Origin: an uncultured Flavobacteriaceae bacterium
Lineage (GTDB): Bacteria > Bacteroidota > Bacteroidia > Flavobacteriales > Flavobacteriaceae
NCBI GenBank assembly: GCA_937136455.1
Contig: CAKZOO010000061.1
Location: 1 to 64,000 of the forward strand
Direction: 5' to 3'
DNA length: 64,000 nucleotides
A program made the position numbers and the translations under genes. Shown here one piece after another: positions 14,748 through 23,700 of this stretch (position 1 is the stretch's first letter; each line of letters begins with the position of its first letter). The notes below the pieces were generated by a model. That model was given only the letters and a program-made list of their open reading frames with translations, searched no databases and had not been told where the DNA came from.

Positions 14748-15398
14748 ATGAAAACTGTAGAAACATTTTTTCAGGATATGGCCTTTGGTCAGCTTAAACA
14801 AACCCCGGCCACAGATGATGACCGGGTTGGTTTGATTTATCCTGAAGTAGAGGAGCAGCTACTGCAGCTTACTAATCAAGGACTTGTAGATATCACCACT
14901 CGTCTCAAGCTCTTTGAAGGTACTGATATTGTGACATTCGTAGATGCTCAGAATATTTACGACTTCAATGTTATGTCTGGTTTTGACAATTTTGTTAAAC
15001 CTTTGAGTGTTCATGGCAAAGACGTTTATGGGAATGAAAAAGTATTCATCCCTAAAACCAATAGTCATATTACTTTGCCAAGTCCGTATACTATCCGATT
15101 CTCCACTCAATTTATGGAGGATTACGTACCGTCAGTAGATGTTCATTATCAGAAAACTCATGCACCTGTAGACATGAATGCGACAATGGAGCTACCCAAC
15201 CATTTGTATGAAGCTCTGGCGTTGTACGTCTCAGGGTTGTATATAAGTCACATGGGCGGTCAAGAGAACACAGCTAAGGGCGACTCTTACTACGGGTTGT
15301 ATCTGTCAATGCTCCAAACCGATGTTACGGAAAATAAGTCGGGAACGTCTGAGGTAGTAGATGAAGATACCCGATTCGCAGATAGGGGCTTTGTCTAA
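14748..15398 (+). CDS. Virion protein, N4 gp67-like position (head-tail joining)
   Basis: A 216-residue mixed alpha/beta protein directly after TerL, where N4 has its virion protein gp67. It shows an N-terminal helix pair, a beta-rich centre (PYTIRFSTQF) and a helical C-terminal part (LYEALALYVSGLY). A neck or adaptor role next to portal is inferred from position. Its stop overlaps the holin start (TAATG). Confidence 0.6.
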   Translation: MKTVETFFQDMAFGQLKQTPATDDDRVGLIYPEVEEQLLQLTNQGLVDITTRLKLFEGTDIVTFVDAQNIYDFNVMSGFDNFVKPLSVHGKDVYGNEKVFIPKTNSHITLPSPYTIRFSTQFMEDYVPSVDVHYQKTHAPVDMNATMELPNHLYEALALYVSGLYISHMGGQENTAKGDSYYGLYLSMLQTDVTENKSGTSEVVDEDTRFADRGFV

Positions 15399-15736
15399 TG
15401 GCTGTAGAAAACGATCCCAACCTCTTCTCTGAGGTCTTCAACCAACGTGCTGCCCTACTTACCTTTTTTGGTTCGTTGGGTGGTTCTGTTCGTGCTGCTG
15501 TGCTAAAGACGACTTGGAAGGAAGGACTCCGAGTTGTGTTTGTGGGCGGAGCGGTATCTTTCGGTGTGGGCATTTTAGCCCCAATACTAATGAAGCCTTG
15601 GATTGGAGACCTTCCCAATGACATGGCCGGAGCTTTAGGTACACTAACTGCGGCTGCTTTCCTTACGGGTCTTGTTGCAGTTACCCTAGTTGAACGTTTT
15701 GTAGAAGGCCCAACACAGGAAGATAAAGATGACTAA
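15398..15736 (+). CDS. Holin
   Basis: A 112-residue membrane protein. Two hydrophobic helices are visible at about residues 47-70 (VVFVGGAVSFGVGILAPILM) and 77-100 (GALGTLTAAAFLTGLVAVTL). They are followed by a charged cytoplasmic tail (VEGPTQEDKDD). Together with the downstream endolysin and spanins this is the pore-former of the lysis cassette. An amphipathic N-terminal segment could be a third, weaker helix. It overlaps the next gene by 8 bp. Confidence 0.75.
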   Translation: MAVENDPNLFSEVFNQRAALLTFFGSLGGSVRAAVLKTTWKEGLRVVFVGGAVSFGVGILAPILMKPWIGDLPNDMAGALGTLTAAAFLTGLVAVTLVERFVEGPTQEDKDD

Positions 15737-16313
15737 TTTTCGCGCAAAGAAAACAACTAAGAATGCTGACGACTTTAGGGTTTTGGTGGCCGGTATTTTT
15801 TGCGCCATTGGAATCTTGGTCGTCAGCAATGTATTGCCCCGGTTAACCGAACACAGGTGGTATCGGGACATTACTCAAATCACACCTTTCCATAGTGTGA
15901 CTCTCTTGTACTCACAGGTACAAGATGCACGTACTCTTATTGTCATTGGCGGTTCTATGACAAAGCGTCGTTGTGAGTTTGAAAGCCTATATGGTTATAT
16001 CTACGCTGATAATGGTTTAAAGTATCGAGTACCTGTAGATACTACTGTTGAAGATGCTACAGGGGTAGTTGGTAACCGTCCTCCCTCTCATTACCCTGAG
16101 AACTGGGGGCCATGGTCACTTTCAACCAAAAGCAATCCTAACTTTCCTCTAAGTGCTATTCCCGTATCTTTTGAGATTATCGTAGAGCATGTTAAATGCC
16201 CAACTCCTCCCCGTACTCAACGGAATACTTTTGTTGAGGGTGTATGGGGTAACTTTGTGCTTCCAATAGAACCTTCGGTAGATGTGATTAAGGAAACTAC
16301 GGGGAATCCCTAA
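15729..16313 (+). CDS. Single-span membrane protein in the lysis cassette (194 aa)
   Basis: One N-terminal helix (about 17-38, RVLVAGIFCAIGILVVSNVL) after a basic start, then a periplasmic domain of about 155 residues with several Cys. It lies between holin and endolysin and overlaps the holin gene. It could be a holin partner, an antiholin sensing the periplasm, or a protein of unrelated function. I do not recognise the periplasmic domain. Confidence 0.65.
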   Translation: MTNFRAKKTTKNADDFRVLVAGIFCAIGILVVSNVLPRLTEHRWYRDITQITPFHSVTLLYSQVQDARTLIVIGGSMTKRRCEFESLYGYIYADNGLKYRVPVDTTVEDATGVVGNRPPSHYPENWGPWSLSTKSNPNFPLSAIPVSFEIIVEHVKCPTPPRTQRNTFVEGVWGNFVLPIEPSVDVIKETTGNP

Positions 16314-16341
16314 TTTAACCTTAACCTGAAAGATCATAGAT

Positions 16342-17034
16342 ATGACAAAAATAATGTATCCCACCACTAGAGAGCTTCAGATTCGTCTGAATGCTCTCAA
16401 TATTTTTGAAGAGCATGGTTTAGCACCATTGGTTGTTGATGGTCTTAATGGCCGTAAAACCAGACAAGCTCTACAGTTCGCAATGAGAGACAGAAACCTT
16501 GATCATGCAAGGGAACTGTTTCACCCGGACGGAATAACAAGAATCCATTGGCATTGGACAGGGGGAACCTATGAAGTTACAGGTTTTGAAAAATCTCACT
16601 ATCATGGTGTGTATGATCACCTTGGCGGTAAGCATTACACCAAACATGATCCTACCGATCAGGCCGACTACTCTTATTCGAAGGGAATCGGATGTTCCCA
16701 TACTCTGAACGCTAATAAGGGTGCTCTTGGTTTATCCATTGATTGTATGGGTGGTGCTACTGAGAACGGTCGTGTAGCTGATTGCAATGGTTACCCTCCT
16801 ACTTGGGAAGGTATCGATGCAATGCTTGAAGACACTGCAATGTATTGCAAGATTTTCGATATCCCTATATCCCGTTGGACGACCCTCACACATGCCGAGG
16901 TACAACCAACACTGAATATCAGGCAGAAATGGAAATGGGATATTCGAGTTCTTCCCGATTCTAATAAACTGCTAGATGCCATAGAAGCAGGGGATATCCT
17001 GCGGGAGAGATGCAAATGGTTCTTGGAAAAATAA
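16342..17034 (+). CDS. Endolysin: N-acetylmuramoyl-L-alanine amidase with peptidoglycan-binding domain
   Basis: Residues about 8-55 look like a PG-binding helical repeat (LQIRLNALNI, VVDGLNGRKTRQAL). The rest is an amidase_2-type fold with zinc ligands expected at His69 or His71 (IHWHWTGG), His184 (LTHAEVQP) and Asp200 (KWKWDI). It cleaves the amide between MurNAc and L-Ala. There is no signal peptide, so export depends on the holin. N4's own endolysin gp61 is of a different class as I recall, so this is a lysis-gene replacement within the group. It overlaps the Rz gene by 25 bp. Confidence 0.85.
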   Translation: MTKIMYPTTRELQIRLNALNIFEEHGLAPLVVDGLNGRKTRQALQFAMRDRNLDHARELFHPDGITRIHWHWTGGTYEVTGFEKSHYHGVYDHLGGKHYTKHDPTDQADYSYSKGIGCSHTLNANKGALGLSIDCMGGATENGRVADCNGYPPTWEGIDAMLEDTAMYCKIFDIPISRWTTLTHAEVQPTLNIRQKWKWDIRVLPDSNKLLDAIEAGDILRERCKWFLEK

Positions 17035-17333
17035 AGGACTATGCAATAGCAGGACTAGTAGTCGTAGCCATTGGTTTGGGTGCGACTACAGTCTATTTGA
17101 AGATGCGAAATTCTCATCTATCAGATAAGCTTGCTACTGTATCAGCACAGCTAAAAAAAGCTGAATCAAATCTTGTCTTGGTTTCCGACCAATTGAAAGA
17201 AGAAACTCGACTAAAAGAAAGTGCTGAAGAAGCACTCGATGATCTACGGAGTATTCCCGATGAAATCTATTCGAAAGAGCTTGATCCTGCCCTTGGCAAT
17301 GTCATTCGTAATTTTCATGAGCGGGTGCGATGA
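17010..17333 (+). CDS. Rz: Inner-membrane spanin (Rz-like)
   Basis: A 107-residue protein with one N-terminal membrane helix (about 11-30, YAIAGLVVVAIGLGATTVYL). A periplasmic coiled coil of about 60 residues follows (LSDKLATVSAQLKKAESNLV), the classic i-spanin layout. A lipoprotein reading frame is embedded in its 3' end in another frame (17260-17526), as in Rz/Rz1 pairs. The two proteins would fuse inner and outer membranes at the last step of lysis. Confidence 0.85.
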   Translation: MQMVLGKIKDYAIAGLVVVAIGLGATTVYLKMRNSHLSDKLATVSAQLKKAESNLVLVSDQLKEETRLKESAEEALDDLRSIPDEIYSKELDPALGNVIRNFHERVR

Positions 17334-17526
17334 TATCATCATACTCGGTGGACAGGGTATTCCAGACGAAACTTTCAAAGGGATTGACCCTGTCTTTGCC
17401 GATGGAATTACAGTCGGAAACTTGACCGAAAGTTATATAAAGAATACAGAAAGTCTAATGATCGTGAATGGCAGGCTTGCTGTCTTGTGTCAGGCACATG
17501 ACAAAAAGAACTGTGGACCCAAGTAA
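17260..17526 (+). CDS. Rz1: Outer-membrane spanin lipoprotein (Rz1-like)
   Basis: Starts at ATG 17260, with GGAG about 9 nt upstream inside the Rz gene; a longer reading from 17221 has no good site. The basic start MKSIRKSL and hydrophobic stretch end at a lipobox, FMSGC. Lipid-modified Cys is therefore residue 23, followed by a short mature part (about 66 residues). The start lies within Rz and the stop beyond it, the overlapping (not fully embedded) type of Rz1. Confidence 0.82.
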   Translation: MKSIRKSLILPLAMSFVIFMSGCDDIIILGGQGIPDETFKGIDPVFADGITVGNLTESYIKNTESLMIVNGRLAVLCQAHDKKNCGPK

Positions 17527-17537
17527 AGGAATCAGCC

Positions 17538-19814
17538 GTGGAAAAATATACACAATCACCTAACCGGAATGAGCAGGCTGATACCCAGTATCACGATCCT
17601 GATAAGTTGGCTGAGACCCCACAGGCTCAGAAGCTTACTCAGTGGAAAAAAGAACCTACACTTCCTGAGCTAAGTCAGGATTTGGAATTTGCTCGTGAGG
17701 AAACCAATGATCAGGAAAGTAATGTTGCTGGTTGGTTGAACCTACGAAATACCACAGGTGCAGAAGGCCCTAAGAAGGCTAAAGTTGGACGGTCTTCTGT
17801 TCAGCCTAAGCTCATTCGTAAACATAACGAATGGCGATATCCTGCACTGTCTGAACCATTCCTCAACACTGAGCGTATGTTTGAGGTTTCTCCTCGCACA
17901 CATGAAGACGTTCCTAAAGCTAAACAGAACCAGATTCTGTTGAATTGGCAGTTTGATACCAAGATCGATAAGGTAGACTTTATTGACCGTTACGTGCGTA
18001 CAGCCGTAGACGAAGGGTCTGTTATTGTTCGTGTTGGTTGGGAAACTGAATACGGTATGCGTGAAGTAGAAGAAACTGTATTTGACTACTTCCCTCCTGA
18101 ATCTGATGAAGAAGCAGCCATCGTTAACGAAGCAGTTAATGCTATGGTTAATGTTCCTCACGAGTTTGTGAATTTGCCTGAAGACCTTCAAGCTTCAGCA
18201 GAAATGTCATATGAGCGTCAAGAATTATTGGTAGCCAAAGCTAACGGGGTTGCTAAAGCAGTCCGTGAAGTTATGGTTAAAAACTGTCCGTCCCTGCGTA
18301 TTATCGATGTACGTAACCTCTTTATCGATCCTACTTGTGATGGGGACTGGGAAAAGGCCCAATACATGATTCATACCTATGAGGCTACTGAATCTGAATT
18401 GAAGGCTAATAAAGGCTTTAAGAACTTGGATAAGGTAAACTTCCAAGAGAACTACGTACAAGCCAAGCAAGGTGACCAAGATCACCACACAAATACCCCA
18501 CAGACCGATAGTCGTTCTGACAATACTAAGAAGAAGATATTGGTTTATGAATACTGGGGTCTATATGACATTCACGATAACGGTGTCATGGTTCCTATTG
18601 TTGTTACTTGGATTGGTAATGAGATAATCCAAATGGAAGAAAATCCCTTCCCGGATGATAAACCTCCGTTTGTGATTGTACCCTATATGCCAATTCTTAA
18701 GTCTGTTTTCGGTGAAGCAGATGCCTCTTTGTTGCAAGATAACCAACGTATCATTGGTGCTGTAACTCGGGGTATGATTGACCTCATGGGTCGTTCTGCT
18801 AACGCTCAAACAGCTTGGGCAAAAGGTGCTCTTGATCCCGTTAATAAACGGAGAGCAACCAATGGCGAAGACTTTGAGTTCAACCCTGTCGGGGATATTC
18901 GGAACACTATGCAACAGCTTACGTTCCCTGAAATCCCTAACTCTGCACACGAGATGGTTTCTGTTCAGAATACCGAAGCAGAATCTCTCACAGGAGTTAA
19001 GGCATTCAGTGGAGGTATTTCTGGTGACGCTTACGGGTCAGTGGCTACTGGCATTAGGGGGGCTTTGGATAGTGCAGCAACTCGTGAGATGAGTATTCTC
19101 CGTCGCTTGGCGATGGGTATGAAGAAAATCGGTCAGAAGATTATTGCTATGAACGCAGTATATCTGTCTGAGGAAGAAGTAGTTCGGGTAACCAACAAAG
19201 AATTCGTAACTGTTAAACGTGATGAGTTGGCAGGGAACTTCGACCTTAAGGTAGATATTTCAACAGCTTCTGTGGACGAACAACGTGCTCAAGACCTTGG
19301 TTTTGTACTACAGACAGTAGGTCCAGATATGGACTTGGGCATGAAGAAGATCGTTCTGTCTAAGATTGCTGACTTGAAGCGTATGCCTGATTTGGCTGAA
19401 CAGATGCGTAACTATGAACCCCAACCTGATCCTATTGCTCAGAAACGTGCAGAACTGGAATTGCGTGAACTTGAAGCTAAGATCATGGAAGATGAAGCAC
19501 GTGCTAAGTTGGCATTGGCTCAAGCTCATAAAGCAGAAGTTGAAGCTGCAGATATTGAGTCTGGTGTTCAACATGAACGTGATATTGAGAAAATGGTTGC
19601 ACAAGCACGTGGTAACCGTAGCTCTCAAGTTACGAAAGCTATCCTTGATGGTGAAACTGGTGCAGGAAATATTGAAGCTGCAGTTGGTTACAACAAGATT
19701 GCAGAAGCTGAAGAGGAACGGGAAACTGCTCCTAGAGTTCCAACAGGTGGGGCATTTATTCCCCAACAAATTGCTGGACAACCACAAGGTCTTGCTCCAT
19801 TAGGTACAGTGTGA
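17538..19814 (+). CDS. Portal protein (N4 gp59-like)
   Basis: A 758-residue protein, near the 763 residues of N4 gp59, forming the dodecameric channel at one capsid vertex. It starts at GTG 17538 with AAAGGA 7 nt upstream. The body is mixed alpha/beta. From about residue 640 to 720 there is a long Glu/Lys/Ala-rich helix (LELRELEAKIMEDEARAKLA), the C-terminal helical barrel region, and the end is Pro/Gln-rich. It lies after the lysis genes and is followed by a strong hairpin. Confidence 0.9.
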   Translation: MEKYTQSPNRNEQADTQYHDPDKLAETPQAQKLTQWKKEPTLPELSQDLEFAREETNDQESNVAGWLNLRNTTGAEGPKKAKVGRSSVQPKLIRKHNEWRYPALSEPFLNTERMFEVSPRTHEDVPKAKQNQILLNWQFDTKIDKVDFIDRYVRTAVDEGSVIVRVGWETEYGMREVEETVFDYFPPESDEEAAIVNEAVNAMVNVPHEFVNLPEDLQASAEMSYERQELLVAKANGVAKAVREVMVKNCPSLRIIDVRNLFIDPTCDGDWEKAQYMIHTYEATESELKANKGFKNLDKVNFQENYVQAKQGDQDHHTNTPQTDSRSDNTKKKILVYEYWGLYDIHDNGVMVPIVVTWIGNEIIQMEENPFPDDKPPFVIVPYMPILKSVFGEADASLLQDNQRIIGAVTRGMIDLMGRSANAQTAWAKGALDPVNKRRATNGEDFEFNPVGDIRNTMQQLTFPEIPNSAHEMVSVQNTEAESLTGVKAFSGGISGDAYGSVATGIRGALDSAATREMSILRRLAMGMKKIGQKIIAMNAVYLSEEEVVRVTNKEFVTVKRDELAGNFDLKVDISTASVDEQRAQDLGFVLQTVGPDMDLGMKKIVLSKIADLKRMPDLAEQMRNYEPQPDPIAQKRAELELRELEAKIMEDEARAKLALAQAHKAEVEAADIESGVQHERDIEKMVAQARGNRSSQVTKAILDGETGAGNIEAAVGYNKIAEAEEERETAPRVPTGGAFIPQQIAGQPQGLAPLGTV

Positions 19815-19821
19815 AACTAAA

Positions 19822-19844
19822 GCCCCCCTTAAGTCTAGGGGGGC
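19822..19844 (+). terminator. G/C-rich hairpin after the portal gene
   Basis: GCCCCCCT/AGGGGGGC, 8-bp stem with a 7-nt loop, 8 bp beyond the portal stop. No T-run follows, so it may attenuate or stabilise the transcript rather than terminate. Confidence 0.5.
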
Positions 19845-19867
19845 CACACTTACCGAAAGGATAGAAA

Positions 19868-20263
19868 ATGGACCTATACAACGCTTCCACTGACTTCGAA
19901 GAGGAATCCGATCTGGCTCTGTCTCCCGAAGAATATGAAGAACGAGTTGCGGACCTACAAAAGGTTATCGAAACTGCGGAAATGGCTAAGGAACTTCAGA
20001 ATGATCCGAAGTATGTAGCTATTGTCACGCAGGGATTCTTCGAAGATTCTAAGGCACGTCTGGTTGGTTTGCTGACCACAGGTGGTATTCCCAAGCAAGT
20101 ATGCGATGGTGCTGCTGACGATCTCCGAGGTATGGGTGTCTTTAACTCATACATGCGAGACATTCTTCAAATGGGTGATAATGCCAAAGTTGAATTGGCT
20201 TCCCTAGAAGAAGCTTGGAACGAATTTATCGAAACTCAAGAATCTGCGGATACCCAGTCGTAA
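19868..20263 (+). CDS. Hypothetical late protein (131 aa), N4 gp58-like position
   Basis: Very acidic helical protein between portal and scaffold-like genes. It begins MDLYNASTDFEEESDLALSP and is helical throughout. It occupies the place of gp58 in N4. A morphogenesis role is inferred from position. GAAAGGATAGAAA precedes the ATG. Confidence 0.7.
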   Translation: MDLYNASTDFEEESDLALSPEEYEERVADLQKVIETAEMAKELQNDPKYVAIVTQGFFEDSKARLVGLLTTGGIPKQVCDGAADDLRGMGVFNSYMRDILQMGDNAKVELASLEEAWNEFIETQESADTQS

Positions 20264-20274
20264 GACTGGGTTTT
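20252..20274 (+). terminator. Terminator overlapping the stop codon of the 131-aa gene
   Basis: ACCCAGTC-GTAA-GACTGGGT, 8-bp stem followed by TTT. The TAA stop lies in the loop, so ribosome position could influence folding. It separates portal-region from scaffold/capsid transcripts. Confidence 0.65.
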
Positions 20275-20300
20275 CCCTATTTATATCTAGGAGATAACCT

Positions 20301-21611
20301 ATGGATACTGTTGAAAACAAATATGAAGAAATGTCTGATGAAGAGTTTCTGAAACTCAATGAACCCGGTGAACCTGAGCAAACAGAAGATACTTCTGAAA
20401 ATCAGGGAGAAGAAACCACTGGTGAAACTGAGGATCAAGGAACTGCTGATGATGCTGGACAGGAAGACACTGACAAAACTGAAAACTCTGACCAAACTGA
20501 TGATGACGATAATGCCTCCGATTCCACTGATGGAGAGGAAGCAGCATCTGAAACTGACGCAGGAGATACAGAGCAAACTGATGAGTCAGAAACCAAGTCC
20601 GATCCAATGGCAGGAGATGGTGAGGAAGCAAAACAGGAAACCGATGAGAAGTCACCGGAGACCGATAAGCAATCCGAAACAGACTCCAAGGAAGAAGGGA
20701 AGGATAAGTCAGACGACAAATCTGAACAACTTCAACTCGCTCTCCCTGAAGGAGTTACTGTCGAACAAGTAAACTCTGCTCTGAGTTTCTATGAACAAGT
20801 ATCTAAACCATTTAAAGCAGATGGTCGGGATATTACTGTTCGTAGTGCAGAAGATGCTATTCGTCTGATGCAACAAGGTGCTAATTATTCTCGACGTATG
20901 CAAGAACTGAAGCCTATTAAACATATTCATCGTATGCTTCAGGATCATGGTTTAGCTGATACATCGAAGCTTAATTTTGCAATTGATCTGATCAAGGGTG
21001 ACAAAACTGCAATTACCAAGTTGCTGAAAGATCACAATATTGACAGTATGGACCTTGATACAAATTCAGAAGTAAGTTATCAGGGCAATAACTACGCTGG
21101 TAATGCACAAGCAAATGCGTTCCGGGATGAACTAGAGAATGTCATGGCTCAACCTAATGGTAAGGCACTGGTCACCGACATTCATAGTAACTGGGATGAT
21201 GCGTCGAAGAACAAACTGCAGGAAGACCCTAGTATTCTAGGCAATCTAAATCAGATGTATTCGAGTGGCGTTTACAAGCGTATCGTTGATGAAATCGCGT
21301 ATCAGCGTACAGTTGGTGGCATTGCAGATGGGACTCCGTTCCTTGAAGCCTATGATCGAGTAGGTAAAGCCATGAACGACGCAGGTGCTTTTGATGACAT
21401 CAATAAGAAAACTGAAGAACCGGGATTGCAGATCAGACAGCAACCTATTGCTTCAGGTACACGGAAGGCAGCAACGGCTCCGAAGAAGCCAGCGCCCAAT
21501 CCACATCTTTCTTCGGCTCCCGCATCAAAATCTAGCTCCCCTGCTCAGCAGAAGCCTGAATTTAATGCACTGTCAGATGAGGATTTTCTTAAGATGCCTC
21601 CTCCTAAGTAA
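20301..21611 (+). CDS. Scaffold-like protein (N4 gp57-like)
   Basis: A 436-residue protein just upstream of the capsid gene. Residues about 1-140 are an extreme low-complexity Glu/Asp/Thr/Ser region. The middle (about 150-290) is helical, and the C-terminal tail is Pro/Ala/Lys-rich ending in a short acidic motif (NALSDEDFLKMPPPK). A related motif occurs near the N-terminus (MSDEEFLKLNEPGE), so the two ends carry the same short linear motif. This layout suits a capsid scaffold; position supports it. Confidence 0.75.
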   Translation: MDTVENKYEEMSDEEFLKLNEPGEPEQTEDTSENQGEETTGETEDQGTADDAGQEDTDKTENSDQTDDDDNASDSTDGEEAASETDAGDTEQTDESETKSDPMAGDGEEAKQETDEKSPETDKQSETDSKEEGKDKSDDKSEQLQLALPEGVTVEQVNSALSFYEQVSKPFKADGRDITVRSAEDAIRLMQQGANYSRRMQELKPIKHIHRMLQDHGLADTSKLNFAIDLIKGDKTAITKLLKDHNIDSMDLDTNSEVSYQGNNYAGNAQANAFRDELENVMAQPNGKALVTDIHSNWDDASKNKLQEDPSILGNLNQMYSSGVYKRIVDEIAYQRTVGGIADGTPFLEAYDRVGKAMNDAGAFDDINKKTEEPGLQIRQQPIASGTRKAATAPKKPAPNPHLSSAPASKSSSPAQQKPEFNALSDEDFLKMPPPK

Positions 21612-21637
21612 AACCTGAGTAATTGAAAGGACACAAC

Positions 21638-22843
21638 ATGGCTCAGATTTATAACGATCCCGCTGGTGGTTCCGCGTCGTCCGTAGGCGCACAGTTTAAT
21701 ACTGATTATTGGGACCGCAAATCGCTAATCGATGCTGCAGAAGAGATGTATTTCTCGCCTCTGGCTGACGCAAAAATGATGCCGAAGCACATGGGTAAAG
21801 AAATTAAAGTCTTCTACTACGTTCCGTTGCTGGATGACCTGAACGTTAACGACCAAGGTCTTGACGCTGCTGGTGCTCAAGTAGCTGACGGTAACCTGTA
21901 CGGTGGTTCGCGTGACATCGGTAAGATTACTGGTAAAATGCCGACCCTGACGGAAGATGGTGGACGTGTTAACCGCGTTGGCTTCACCCGTCTGGAACGG
22001 ACTGGTGCTCTGACTGAATACGGCTTCTTCATGGAATACACTGAAGATTCGCTGATGTTCGATACCGACTCGGAACTGTATGGTCACCTGTCGCGTGAAA
22101 TGCTGCGTGGTGCGAACGAAATCACTGAAGACCTGCTGCAAGCTGACCTGCTTAACGCTGCTGACGTGAAAGTGTTCACTGGTGCTGCTACTTCGGTTGC
22201 AACCATGACTGGTGAGAACGGTGCAGAGCATTCTCTGATTACTCTTCAAGACCTGAAGAAACTGTCGATTACTCTGGACGACAACCGTACTCCGAAGAAA
22301 ACCACTATCATCAAAGGCTCTCGCCTGACTGATACCAAGGTTATCTCGGCTGCTCGTGTTGCTTACATTGGTTCGGAACTGCAGATTTATCTGACCGAAC
22401 TGGTTGACGCACAGGGCAACCCTGCCTTCGTACCGGTTGAAAAGTATGCTGATGCTGCTACTCTGATGAACGGCGAAATCGGTGCTATCCCGGCTGCTAA
22501 CCTGCGTATCGTAGTTGTTCCGCAGATGATGTACTGGGCTGCTGTCGGTGCTGACGTTACTACCAATGATGGCTTCCAGTCGTCGGATACTGGTAGTGGC
22601 GAGAAGTATGACGTTGCACCTCTGCTGGTTGTTGGTGAGAACGCATTCGCTACCGTTGGTCTGCAAGGCCATGGTGGTGCTAAACCGAAGTTCCGTATCA
22701 TCGTGAAGAAACCCGGTGAGAAAACTGCTGACCGTAACGATCCTTACGGCAAGCTGGGCTTCTCCTCGATCAAGTTCTTCTACGGCTTTATCAAGCTGCG
22801 TGGTGAACGGATCGCGGTTGCATACTCGGTTATCCCTGAGTAA
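21638..22843 (+). CDS. Major capsid protein (N4 gp56-like)
   Basis: Exactly 401 residues from ATG 21638 (AAAGGA upstream), the length of N4 gp56. It opens MAQIYNDPAGGS and is a Gly/Asp-rich, Cys-free protein of HK97-fold type (fold by family). Codon use is strongly biased to CTG, CGT, GGT and GAC compared with neighbours, as expected for the most abundant virion protein. A true terminator follows at 22871. A TTG five codons upstream is not needed. Confidence 0.93.
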   Translation: MAQIYNDPAGGSASSVGAQFNTDYWDRKSLIDAAEEMYFSPLADAKMMPKHMGKEIKVFYYVPLLDDLNVNDQGLDAAGAQVADGNLYGGSRDIGKITGKMPTLTEDGGRVNRVGFTRLERTGALTEYGFFMEYTEDSLMFDTDSELYGHLSREMLRGANEITEDLLQADLLNAADVKVFTGAATSVATMTGENGAEHSLITLQDLKKLSITLDDNRTPKKTTIIKGSRLTDTKVISAARVAYIGSELQIYLTELVDAQGNPAFVPVEKYADAATLMNGEIGAIPAANLRIVVVPQMMYWAAVGADVTTNDGFQSSDTGSGEKYDVAPLLVVGENAFATVGLQGHGGAKPKFRIIVKKPGEKTADRNDPYGKLGFSSIKFFYGFIKLRGERIAVAYSVIPE

Positions 22844-22870
22844 GAACTTAGCGTTCAGTGAGAATGAGAG

Positions 22871-22894
22871 AGGGGGCCTAACGGCTCCCTTTTT
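22871..22894 (+). terminator. Rho-independent terminator after the capsid gene
   Basis: AGGGGGCC-TAAC-GGCTCCCT (8 bp with one G-T pair) followed by TTTT. It is located 28 bp beyond the capsid stop. Confidence 0.85.
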
Positions 22895-22956
22895 CTTTAC
22901 ATAGTATTTGGCCTCTGTTAAGGCAGAACCACCATGGAAAAGTAAAGGATATCCCA

Positions 22957-23655
22957 ATGGACATTTCAAACATGACGAATGAGCAAATCCTTGCAGTAGT
23001 AGATACCGCTGATAAGGAATCCCTCCGATACATGTGTAACGAACTTGAAGTTACATTCTCAGGAAATACGGGTGAGGATAAGCTCCGAGAGAAAATCAAG
23101 GAAGCTGTTGCTGAACGTGATGAACCCGAAGTAGATGCCGCTGCACTAGCCTCTGTTATTGCTGAGCGGGAAGATGAAGAAGAACCTGAAGTGGTTCAAT
23201 CTAAACCCAAACCAAAAGAATCGCTTGCTGAACTGCTGGAAGGTGATCCTGCTAAGGAACCTGATGTACGTAAGCGTCGTCGTATGGTTAAGGCTCAAGC
23301 ACTGCGTCTGATCCGTGTTCAAATTCAGAATCTGGACCCTGCAGATGCTCAAGTTCCCGGTGCCTTTGTTACCTGCTATAGTAAATATACTGGTAAAGTT
23401 GCTCACTACGTACCATTTGGTGAAGAGAATGAGCATGGTTGGCACCTTCCCAAGATCATCGTTGATGACCTGAAAACACGGACTTACAATATCCGTAAGG
23501 AAATCAAGAAAGCTGGACAGGCTGCTGGTGTTAAACAGTACAAAAACGTTGCCGTTAAGAAGTTCGCAATCACCGAACTGGAACCACTGACCAAACAGCA
23601 AATTGCTGATCTTGCACGTGAACAAACGGCTAAGGGTAGCGTTCAGACTAGCTAA
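22957..23655 (+). CDS. Late protein with HeH/SAP-like N-terminus (N4 gp55-like position)
   Basis: A 232-residue protein. The first 45 residues resemble a two-helix HeH/SAP-type module (DKESLRYMCNELEVTFSG, then EDKLREKIKEAV), often used for nucleic-acid or capsid contact. A Glu/Pro linker follows, then a basic helical domain (KRRRMVKAQALRLIRVQIQN) and a C-terminal domain. It sits where N4 has gp55, between capsid and gp54. Exact role unknown. Confidence 0.7.
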   Translation: MDISNMTNEQILAVVDTADKESLRYMCNELEVTFSGNTGEDKLREKIKEAVAERDEPEVDAAALASVIAEREDEEEPEVVQSKPKPKESLAELLEGDPAKEPDVRKRRRMVKAQALRLIRVQIQNLDPADAQVPGAFVTCYSKYTGKVAHYVPFGEENEHGWHLPKIIVDDLKTRTYNIRKEIKKAGQAAGVKQYKNVAVKKFAITELEPLTKQQIADLAREQTAKGSVQTS

Positions 23656-23700
23656 GTGATAAAGCTGATTTGAAGAAAACTCCCATAAGAGGTTATTAGC

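Noticed and set aside
21725..22969. Long open frame on the strand opposite to the capsid gene (414 codons)
   Set aside because: Produced by the strong codon bias of the capsid gene; no ribosome-binding site and a protein without sensible composition.
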